Of a DNA stretch of 64,000 bases, positions 36,983-46,360 are shown piece after piece. The stretch spans positions 806,001 to 870,000 of the forward strand of contig JAUKTV010000015.1 in assembly GCA_030549205.1 (NCBI GenBank). The letters are read 5' to 3'. The notes under the pieces are model-generated. The model ran no database searches, was not told the DNA's origin, and worked only from the letters and a program-made list of their open reading frames with translations. Within the stretch, counting starts at the first letter, position 1; the number at the start of each line of letters is the position of its first letter. The position numbers were made by a program, and so were the translations under genes. The DNA comes from Apiosordaria backusii. Its lineage: Eukaryota > Ascomycota > Sordariomycetes > Sordariales > Lasiosphaeriaceae.

Positions 36983-38742
36983 TTACTTTTAGAGAATTTT
37001 TTAAGGTTAGCCTACCGGCTAATTTTCAAACTTAGCCAGCCGGCTAAGTATAGGTTGCTATCTTTATCTACTAATTATAGTAGCTCTACCCTCTTTTAGC
37101 CTAAATCCTCTTTTAAAATGGCAGTAATACTTTAAATTATAGTAGGCTTGTCTACTATATTAATAAAGGAAGATTTTACTACTGCCCTTTTAGCTGGTAT
37201 TTATACTTAATAGGTCTTATTTTTAAGGACAGCCAATAGTTTATTAAGCTTTATATAGGCTTATAGCTTTAAAGCTTTAGACTTTTTTTTAACGGAAATA
37301 AGGAGCTCTATAAAGGAGTCTATAGCTTTAAATTAGCTTAAATCTAGCTTATAAAAAAAGGAAGGTTCTAATTTATTATAGAGCGTTTAATAAAAAGCAA
37401 GGTCCTTATTATTAACTACTATATAATTAATTAATTTAAGTACTATAGGCACTATATAGTAGTATAAGTATTGAAGAAGCTATAATAATACCATTATAGC
37501 CTATAATCGGTTTAAAAATACTTTAATAGAACGTTTAATTAAGCTATTTTATTTATAAATATAGGGCTTAAAAGTAAAAAATTCAATACCTTTAGTAAAA
37601 AACTAGGTCTATAATTTATAATTAATTTCTTTCTTACTATTATAATAGAAATGAATAGGGTACTTATTATAGTAGTTTTTTAAATCTTTAAAAAAGCCTT
37701 TTATAGCATTTAATATAATTAGTCTTTTAATGTTTAATAAATAAAAAGCTTACTTAAACCGGCATTTTCGGTCTATTAAAATTAATACTATAGGGAGTTT
37801 ATTATAAGGTATAGGCTTAATTTTAAAAGTATCGCCTTTAATAGAACTTAAGACTTTAGGTAAGTTTAGAATAGTAGAAAATTAAACCCTTTTTATTGCC
37901 TTAGCTTTATTATAGGCCGAGTATTAAAAATCTACTTCCTTTATTATATTTAAATTTAAAAGACTAATAGTAATTTTACTAGTCTTTTTTCATAGTATTA
38001 GGCCTATATAGCCTAACCTAATATACTATTTTAATACTATTTAAAGTAATTTACTATAGTGGTCTATAACGGTATTAAGGATATTTTTAATAGCTTTTTT
38101 AAATATATAGCCCTTTTAAACCTCTTTTTAATTAAATAAGCTGAGGTTACTTAAGTTATTAAAGCCTTCTTTAAATTAATAAAGCTTTTTAATAGGTCTG
38201 TCCTAATTAAATCTTCTAAAGCTGGAATTATTTAAACTATTAGGGCCTTCTATAGGCTAATAAAGCTCTTTTCCTTTAAATATACTCCGGCTATAGCCTT
38301 CTTTATAGCCTTACTTAGACCTTTTAAGCCTATAGGGCTTTACCTTTTAAACGTCTGACTTAAAGTTAATAGTATTATCGTTATTTAACTCTATAGGCCT
38401 ATTATTAAGTCTTTAAAGGTTTAAATCGACCTTTAAGTAGCTATTCTTTTAAAATAAAAGCCTATTAAAAAGTTCTATTATTAATTTTCACTTCCAATTA
38501 ATAACGTTAAAACTTATATTATAGTAAATAATAGGCCTCTTTACCCCCTATAATTTTAAAAAGAAGCCTAAAGCTTTAAAATCAAATACCGCTATCGGGA
38601 CTTTATTAAACTTATATAGTACTTTCTTTTTAACCTAACTACTAACTTTATAGTATAGTATACTATTAAAAAGGTTAATATTAAACTAAGGAATATATAG
38701 AAGATTTTTAAGCTTCAGCTTAATATATTTAAAAGGTTCTTT

Positions 38743-39066
38743 CTATAAAAGTACTATAAATATAACAATTTTAAAGCCTTTAAATATTAAAACACCTCTT
38801 CTTATATAAATTATCTTTAATAAACCATTACTAAGCTTATAGTTAATAAACCATTTTCGACTATTAATAATATAGTCAGTAAACCTAGTATTATATAGAA
38901 GGACATCCTTTAAAAAAAGTACTACTAAAGCTTTACCTTTAGTACTTTTAATACCTTTAATAAGCCCTATAGGTACTATATAAGTACCTTTATTACTATC
39001 GTTATTATTAAAGTCTTTAAAAATCCCTAAAGCTAAGTTATAAAAGCTTACTATATAGATAAACAA
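38743..39066 (-). pseudogene. Copia gag-pol relic: protease region of E1
   Basis: The minus-strand frame of 107 codons still shows the Copia aspartic-protease neighbourhood: LLYNTRFTDYI where a functional copy has a D-T-G core, followed by NSRKWFINY. The changes D to N and G to R are those expected from RIP. The same segment of E2 at about 34020-34400 has no such open frame. It supports assignment to Ty1/Copia and the minus orientation. Confidence 0.7.
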
Positions 39067-40769
39067 ATCTTTAACTTTAAACCTTTCTTTAAAGCCTTTA
39101 GGCCTTTTAAAGCCTTTCTTCTTTTTCTTCTAAAGAAAGCTACTAAAGCTATTAAGGCTATTATTTTTAAACTTCTTATTTAAAAAAACTTTCTTTTTAA
39201 TACCTTTATAAAGGCCTTCTTTACTTTTATAGGCTATACCTTTAATAACAGTAGAGACTAGAATACACTATTCTTCCAATAAGTTTACTATTAAAAAGCT
39301 TAAGTCAATAATACTTATATTTTAGCTTAATACTTTAATAGTCTATATAGTACTTTATTACCTTTTAACCTACTATAAAAAGCTCTTTTCTATAACCTAT
39401 AGGTATTGATTTACTTAATTTATAACCTAAAGGTCAGTATTAGCTAATATAAACCAACTAACTATATTAAAGAACTTAATATTAAAGTCCATTAAAGAGC
39501 CTATAAATTAATAGAAATTTAAAAAGTAGTATTCCCTATAAAGGTTCCTTTACTATAATTCAATACTATAGGAATACCTTTAAATAAGCAGCTTATAAGC
39601 TTTAATAAGGCTTATTTACTATAAAATAAAAGCCTAAAGGCTTAAGACTATACTATTTCGAAGTAATATTAATAATAAAGCCTATTTAATATTATTCTAA
39701 TAGGCTACTATAATAGGATCCTCTATAAAAGTAACTATATCGATAGTATATAATATAATATTTAAGCCCTATTTCTATAGATCGAAATTTTTAAGGCCTA
39801 TAAGCCTTTAATTAATAAGGAATTTATAAACCTTTTTAATTATCTTAATAATTATAATAATATAAAGGACTTTAACGGAATTACTATTAACCTTAAGTCT
39901 TAACTAATAGGCTACTATAGCTTCTAAATATATTACTTTAACTACTATTAAAGGAATAATTACAATAGCCTTAAGCTGTTTTAAAATACTTTAAGCTACT
40001 ATTAAAAGCTTAATTTACTCTACTATTTCGATTATAACGCCTTATAACTATTAAATCTAAACCTCTTACTTCTTTAATTAAATAATAAAGGCCTATATAC
40101 AGTAAAAACCTACTAATTTTTCCCTCTTAAAAGGCCTTTATCCAGGCTTTATATTTTACATTAAATTTATAAAAGACTTAATATACTTACTATTAAAGCA
40201 TTCTATAGGGCTTTAAGACCCTAGCCTAATACCGTTTTTAATTAGAGCTTTAGCTATAGTTTACTTATATAGTAAAAGGTACTAGGTCTACAGCACTTAA
40301 AAGCTTTAAAGAATAAGCTTTATTTTATATAATAAAGTATTGTAACTACTAATAGTAATAGTAGTTAAGAAGGTCGCTTTGCCTTTTTACTTTTTTACCT
40401 ACCTTTAAAATTTGCAAAACTATCTACTTAACTACAGTTAAAGTAGAAGGCTATTTCTAACTTTTATAAGCTTATAGCTTATAGGCCTTTAATACCCTAT
40501 TAGGCCTAATTTTTACATGCCTTACAATATAACAAATTTAATAGTAAGTGCAAATTTAAACCTTTATAGGCCCCTAGAAAACCTAATAAAGGTAAAGTAA
40601 GCTTAATCTTTACCTTAAAACCTTACCTTAATAGGTAAGCTTTAAAATCAGTGATTTTATAGCCTACTTATAATGCAGTCTATAATGGCCTGAGCTATTA
40701 TTTATAGAAGGCTTTAAGTTTAAGCTTATAAGCCTATAATCTAGCTAAGTATTTTCCGAGCTTATAACC

Positions 40770-41424
40770 TATTAGAATAGGTATGGCCAATTACAGGCTT
40801 AAGGGCTCTATAATTAGTACTTATATACTAGCTTATAGTATAGTAGAAGTCTTATATATAATACCTATAGCTTAGTATTAGGGTATTAGAATATAGTAGG
40901 TAAACAACTGTATTATAGTACTAGCTTTCTATAAATCTACTATAATAGTCTCTATAGTAAGGTTTATATTTGACCTTTACTATATACCTACCGACTAACG
41001 TATAGTACCTTATATATCCTAATAGGCAAATAGGCTAAAGTACAGTTTAGCTAACCCTAATTTTAGTACGTTTGGTTAAAATTCGACTCACAGCTATATA
41101 AAAGTACCGCAAAACCCAATACCCTTAACCCAAAATATAGGTTATCGTAGGGTTAAGGTTAGGCCACTTATACTGCCTATAGTAGTAGGCCTTAATAGCC
41201 TGAATATAAAATTACAGGCAGTTTGGCCTACTAGTTAGTAAAATGCAGGCCTTTAAATAGCCCTGCAGTAAAGTAAGGTACTGGGCACGTACCAGGTAGC
41301 TAGCGGGTAGGCCTTCCTTTCCCCTATACTTAGCCTCTAAGTCAAGTGTTAGGAAATTACCACTACGTAGTATAATAGCAGCTACTCACTGTAAACTTAG
41401 GCCTCACAGGGACCTAGTTTAACA
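40770..41424 (-). repeat. E1 right LTR (5' LTR)
   Basis: 655 bp from TATTAGAATAGG to CTAGTTTAACA. Its right half keeps near-normal composition while its left half is RIP-degraded. It lacks a 32-bp block present in its left partner, following the GTATTAGAATA word. Confidence 0.85.
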
Positions 41425-42175
41425 AGTAGCTTTTTTAAATTATAATATTTTTTAATATTTTAATTAAAAGGAATAGAAACTATAGACTTTATTTAAAAAT
41501 TTAAATTTATAATAGTACTAATAGTAGTAGTAAAAGTAAAAGACTTATTATAGTTTTATAGTTAGTTATTAACGGTATTTTTAATATTATTATTATTATT
41601 AACTTTATTAAAATTACTTAATGTTTTAAGTTTAATTTAAATTTTAAATAATAGAATTAAAGGACCGAAAGTAAAAGTAGAAATAACAATATTTAACTTT
41701 TAATTATAATACTTTAAGAAAGTTTAAACTTTAATATTATTTAGATATTATCAGGTAAATTAAAAGTTAAGGTATTTTTAAGTTTAAATATTTTAATATT
41801 AACTTAAGGTTATTTAATTAGAAGCTTTTTTTAAAATTATTAAAATAATAACGGTAGTATTAATATAGGAGAATTAAATTATAAAATTACGGTACCGTTA
41901 TTTAAGCAGTATTTAATATGTTAAATAACTTAAATGTTTAAGAATTGATTTTAGTTGTTTATAATAATTTAAAATAATGGCTATATAGAGGCTTTTAGGG
42001 GCTTTTAAGGGTAAAAAAAATTAAATTTTTAAAGCTATTTTAAGTATGGAAATGACTTGAAAACTACAGTAGTTAGGAGTTTTATTTAATTTTCGTGGGT
42101 TTAATAGCCCTGGCAGTGTAGGTGGTTGGGACTTAAAAAAACTAAATTGGATTTTTAGAACTCCCGTTTGCAACG

Positions 42176-42288
42176 TACAGCTGCACCACGAAGCCCTTGC
42201 AGCAACTGCTCAGCCAATCGTACTGCGACTCAACAGATGCGCTTCACGACTAGGCATTCGAGAGCATGGAGTCGCAAGGCGGCAATTA
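42176..42288. other. Short normal-composition flank between TIR element and MITE
   Basis: 113 bases of balanced composition, with no gene recognised. It would be contiguous with 24617 if the TIR element were excised, so it marks the original target locus. Confidence 0.4.
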
Positions 42289-42879
42289 CCCGTACCCAGA
42301 GACTGACCCACTTATTTGGACCACGCAAGCAGGGCACCAACAAGTAGGTGATCACTACTTCATTAGCCACACCACTTCATTAACTACCTTCCATAATAAC
42401 CCTAACCCTATATCTTCCATTGGCTAGCATTAAGGTCAAGAAAACCATCTTGCAATAGCTTCAATTACATGCATCCTGCCTATTATCTAATGTATTAAAG
42501 CCAAAACTAGCCATAATATTCTTATTATTGATTGGATCATTTTCTATCTTTCGCGATCCAAATCGCACTTAAATTGGCTGAGAAAACGATCATCGAAGAT
42601 TTGGTAATTTTTAGACCTTCGATGTTAAAAAGACAGCCACAACATTAAAAGACATACTAGCAACGTGCAAACTAGCCATATTAGAAGATATTTAATAGGG
42701 CTATATAGGCCTTTTTTCAGCTATTCAATTGACTGTAAGTTGGATTTATTATGTGGGTTTAAACCAGGCCTTCGAAGAAAGTAGCTATTGAAGTGGTGTG
42801 GCTAATGAACTGGTGACCACCCACTTATTGGTGCCCTGCTTGCGTGGTCCAAATAAGTGGGTCGGTCTCTGGGCACGGG
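42289..42879. mobile_element. 591-bp MITE with ~100-bp TIRs, TA target
   Basis: The ends are CCCGTACCCAGAGACTGACC on the left and the complement of CCCGTGCCCAGAGACCGACC on the right. The inverted match continues about 100 bases on each side (through GGACCACGCAAGCAGGGCACC and CATTAGCCACACC). TA lies on both sides (42287-42288 and 42880-42881), as for Tc1/mariner-type insertion. The middle 390 bases are non-coding. It is probably moved by a transposase encoded elsewhere. It is less RIP-degraded than its neighbours. Confidence 0.85.
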
Positions 42880-42881
42880 TA

Positions 42882-43385
42882 GCGAGGAATCAGCACCACA
42901 CTATAGGAGCTGTAAAGCTTTGACTTCTTTTTCTTATTCTAAACAACCCCTGTTTCCAATTTTCTATAGGGCGCTAGTCTCAGCTCGTCTGGCCACTCTC
43001 CTTTGGAACCCACTGTGCGTTACATTCGAAACGTTTGATGACTAAACCTGGCTGAAGTGGGCTTTTTTTGAGTTGGCTGGTGGCCGCCTCGTACCACAGA
43101 AAACACCGGAAAAGCTCAACAATTGTCAGTGCTCGTATTGAATACAGAGATTGGCGCAACATTCGAAACGTCGTGTGACACGAGCATCTTTTGCCAAGGA
43201 TTTCACTCAACTTGAACACACACTCGCATCTACCAAAGGGCTTTATATACATATTCATCACTAATCATCCTCTAGCCTAAGGATAAAAAAAGTAGCGTGG
43301 TTCATAAGTGAAAAAGCCATATAAGCGAAAGCGCCACGCAATTGATCCACACACGACATCTCCCTTCTTCACCTTCCTTCTCTAC
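42882..43385. other. Unassigned 0.5 kb between MITE and LTR fragments
   Basis: Normal composition. ACATTCGAAACGT occurs twice (near 43022 and 43153). Short frames on both strands have no recognised domain. Confidence 0.4.
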
Positions 43386-43464
43386 TGTAACGGGCTGAGC
43401 CCTGGCATGGACCTCGGCAACCCTCGGCCTTGATGAAGCTATTCCCAGAACACACACGCACAGA
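43386..43464 (+). mobile_element. LTR family B fragment, cut by LTR A
   Basis: Starts TGTAACGGGCTGAGCCCTGG and matches the first 80 bases of the solo LTR B at 11719-11958 (opposite orientation there). It stops at 43465 where LTR A starts. Thus a family A element inserted into a family B LTR here. Confidence 0.75.
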
Positions 43465-43608
43465 TGTGACGATCCCCTATCCAGAACCTCTGAAAGAGAT
43501 AGCAGTTGAAGGTAACTTCTAGATGATAGATCGGTGCAGCCAAAAGGTGCACAACGATGGACTTGTCTCAATGTAATCACAATGCTCGTGATTAGACTTG
43601 TATTGCAA
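43465..43608 (+). mobile_element. LTR family A fragment (5' part)
   Basis: Starts TGTGACGATCCCCTATCC and matches the first 145 bases of the LTR at 11158, including the block GATAGATCGGTGCAGCCAAA. The match ends after TGTATTGCAA at 43608, where MULE-related sequence begins. The 3' two thirds of the LTR are missing. Confidence 0.75.
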
Positions 43609-43776
43609 GAGAAATTCTAGGGGTGCATTACCTTTTTTATAGGGGGGCATTACCCCACATGGGGGTTAGGGTTTTGTATGGTCCCAGGAAATTGAACTTC
43701 CGCATCAACCACACTGCTCCCAACGGCTCCCAAAGGCCCACTTTCTTGTAAGTCAACCTCTGGAAAATGGATTTTA

Positions 43777-45969
43777 TTGCTGCAATTTCTCCCTCTTACA
43801 ACCTCTCTCAATTACGGTCTTTCCCACGAATTCCAGCGCCAGCGAGTCAGAAATGCACGCGCGCGAGCGTTCCAAGACGTAAGTACGGTCCTCACGCCTT
43901 CGCTTCATTATTCTGACGATGAAGTAGCAGTCAACGCCATGGATTCCGATCAAGAGGACCCAGCGCGCGAGTCGCCTGAGAATGAAGCCGACGGCGGCCC
44001 CGAGAACACCGGCATCACGAACCCTCCCGACGGCTTCAGTTCAGAGAACCCAGCGCCAGATATTCAACAGCTTTGCGATGACCTCAGCCTCTTTGCTAAG
44101 CGGCACGGCTTTGCTATCATCAGGAAGAACGGCCGTAATAAACAAGGTCCCCAACAAGACTACACCCGATACGACATCCTTTGTGACCGGTATGGTGATA
44201 CTCGGCTGGCTCGAGGGACTGGTCTCCGCGTCTCCCTCTCACGCAAATGTCGTTGCTAGTGGAAGGGAGTAGCAGTGAGGACCCCTAAGGGTTAGATCTT
44301 CAATAACTACCAAAGGCCTAAGCATCAAGTACACAACTATGAGCCGTCTTCCGAACCTTCCGCCCACCCACATCACCGAAAGTTTACCGCTGCCAAAAAA
44401 GAAGTCATCGACAATAGTAATAAGCACGAAGCTATTCGCCTAAAGGAGATTAGATCTCTAATATACAACCAAGTCGAAGGTTCAGTCATTCTCACAAAAG
44501 ACGTCTACAATTACAGGGACCAGAAGAGAAGGGAGTAGCGCAGTAGTTATACTGGTACCGGCACCGGCACCGTCATCAAGCGGTTTGACGATAAGAAAGT
44601 CAAATACCGTATCCAATAGGAACCCGACTCTCCTACCCACCTCAGATCCATATTGTTTTACCATCCCGGTATGGTCCCATATATTAAGCGGTTCGACAAA
44701 GTCCTTTCTATCAACCTAACGTATTGTACAAATAAGTAGAATCTTCCTTTTATTTACAGTACAATCAGAACTTCCTTTAATACCAATATCTCTTTATTAT
44801 TCGGGTTCTGTTACAATAAGATAGAGGAAACCTTTGTGTAGCTATTTAAAGCCATTAAGTCTATTTTATAAAAGGTCGGTACCGAAATACTAGAAATTAT
44901 TATTACAGACCAATAAAAAGAGATGCAAGCAGCCGCTATAAAAGTATTTCCTAATGCCCAATAGCAAATCTATATCTACCACGTTACCTCCAAAGTCCTT
45001 ATCAAAGTCCAGAAAAAGTGGATTGGCAAGCGAAAAGCCAGTAATCAAGACAATAACAAAGATAACAATAATGCCGAGGAGGATTAAAATGGCAAGGGCG
45101 GTATAGTATAGGGTACTAAGTAAACCCTTAATTAATAAGACTACTACTTCCACATTGCTCTCTTTTACTATATTAGTAGCGAAAACGATGGCTTTATTCC
45201 TAAGAAATGGCTCTATAACTACCATGGTTTCTAAGTCTAGTTCAAAGCCTTCCTCTAAGCAAAGACTCAAAAGCAGTTCTAAGCAATATAGGATGCTATT
45301 CGCAAGCTCTTTACCGAGTAAAATAGACTTATAGTTTATATCCAGAAGCAATAAATGCCTTTTAAGGAGTACTGAGCGTACTGCTTTATAAAAAGGTATT
45401 ATAATAGAAGCGTTACAATAACCTTACCTATAGAATTGGCGAATGCTGCTATTAAAAGTTACTTACTTACTGGGTAAGGAGATATTCCTAAGGTTGTAAA
45501 CTGTATATAGGAAATAACCTCTTAATAGTTTAAACGGCTTTCTGAACTTTACGTAGATTAACGAATACAAACTCGGCGAGACTACTTAAATAACTAATAT
45601 TTATAATACGTTGTATAGTAGCTCTCTTTTATAGGGCTTGAATTACTAAACGAGCAATACCTTATCGCTAAAGCGTTAATACTGATAGGTAACGAACTAC
45701 TAAAGAAGGCCTTAGGGGATTGTAATGATGAGTGTACGGTTATGGAATAGTATGGTATGCTCTGCAGCTATGAAATTCGTATTTCGTTATTTAAAGGGCG
45801 GGACTTAATACTGGAATATCTTGATTCGTTCTATGTACTGGGCAAAACACTGGTAAATAGACCTCTTCTTTATTTTGTTTGGATATTAATTTCTGACCTG
45901 AAGCTTGTGTAATAGGATAAATTAGGTCCCTACCTCAAGTACAAGAACCCTCGCCGAGCGACTCCGAAA
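43777..45969 (+). pseudogene. Mutator-like (MULE) transposase relic 1
   Basis: The frame is open to 44259 and encodes an acidic N-terminus followed by a FAR1/WRKY-GCM1-like DNA-binding start: FAKRHGFAIIRKNGRN...YDILCDRYG...LSRKCRC. Beyond the stop the same family continues with many TAG codons where Gln or Trp is expected: IIITDQ, KVFPNAQ and IYHVTSK match the MULE core, and VMEQYGMPCSYEIR matches the SWIM-like C-terminus. Frames end near 45960 at NPRRATPK, where the terminal repeat of the second MULE starts. The CAG-to-TAG and TGG-to-TAG pattern is typical of RIP. Confidence 0.75.
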
Positions 45970-46360
45970 GGCGGCTGATAGGTTGGCACCACCTTTTTAC
46001 TACACGGGCACCATATGGATATTTGGGCACCCCCCCATTTGATACGCGGGCACCACCGTAATAATATCTTCCACCTGTCCTTTTCCATCATCTTGATGCC
46101 GTCGTCAACGTTCCACATCCCAGAATTATATCTACAGCCACGGAATCGTCAGGAGGCACAGAAAAGAGGATATCTACTATGGGAAATGCAGCCATTTCAA
46201 TGCAACTTTTGAACAACTGTCTATTATACTACTGCAATTTGTGGCCTCCCTGCCCTCCCGCATAGCCACTATTCCCAGTCACCGACCGAGGATAGGTGTA
46301 ATATTCTTGCAGCCAACGGAAAAGTAGCAACGATTTCCACAGAGCCCAGAAAACGCGTTT

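Larger units (their letters stand above)
26510..41424 (-). mobile_element. Outer Copia-type LTR retrotransposon (E1), split by E2
   Basis: E1 runs from the left LTR at 26510-27196 (687 bp, 3' LTR) to the right LTR at 40770-41424 (655 bp, 5' LTR; it lacks about 32 bp present in the left one). The termini are TATTA...TAACA, a RIP-changed TGTTA...TAACA. The orientation is minus: a purine tract (AAGTAGAGAAAGGG on the minus strand) adjoins the left LTR, and the pol frames are on the minus strand. The internal region is in two pieces, 27197-29336 and 36988-40769, separated by the nested element E2. The reverse-transcriptase YVDD box reads YINN at 28414-28425 through G-to-A change. No clean target duplication is visible (ATAGT on the left, AGTAG on the right). 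Confidence 0.85.
24618..42175. mobile_element. 17.6-kb TIR-bounded element, host of nested Copia elements
   Basis: The two ends are inverted copies over about 77 bases: left CGTTGCAAACGGGAGTTC at 24618 and the complement of the same word ending at 42175. The match continues through AAAAATCCAATTTAGTTTTT and CCAACCACC-like sequence with about ten mismatches. Removing the retrotransposons inside leaves about 2.6 kb (24618-26509 plus 41425-42175), a plausible size for one DNA transposon. That remainder is heavily AT-rich and no transposase is legible. The flanks are TG on the left and TA on the right, so the target duplication is not resolved. Confidence 0.72.

Noticed and set aside
26510..41424. 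Possible tandem duplication of a 7-kb unit
   Set aside because: The order of LTRs and internal parts, and the TTACT duplication, fit one element nested in another rather than a tandem repeat.
42399..42415. TAACCCTAACCCT, telomere-like repeat
   Set aside because: Only two units, inside the MITE; too short for an interstitial telomere.
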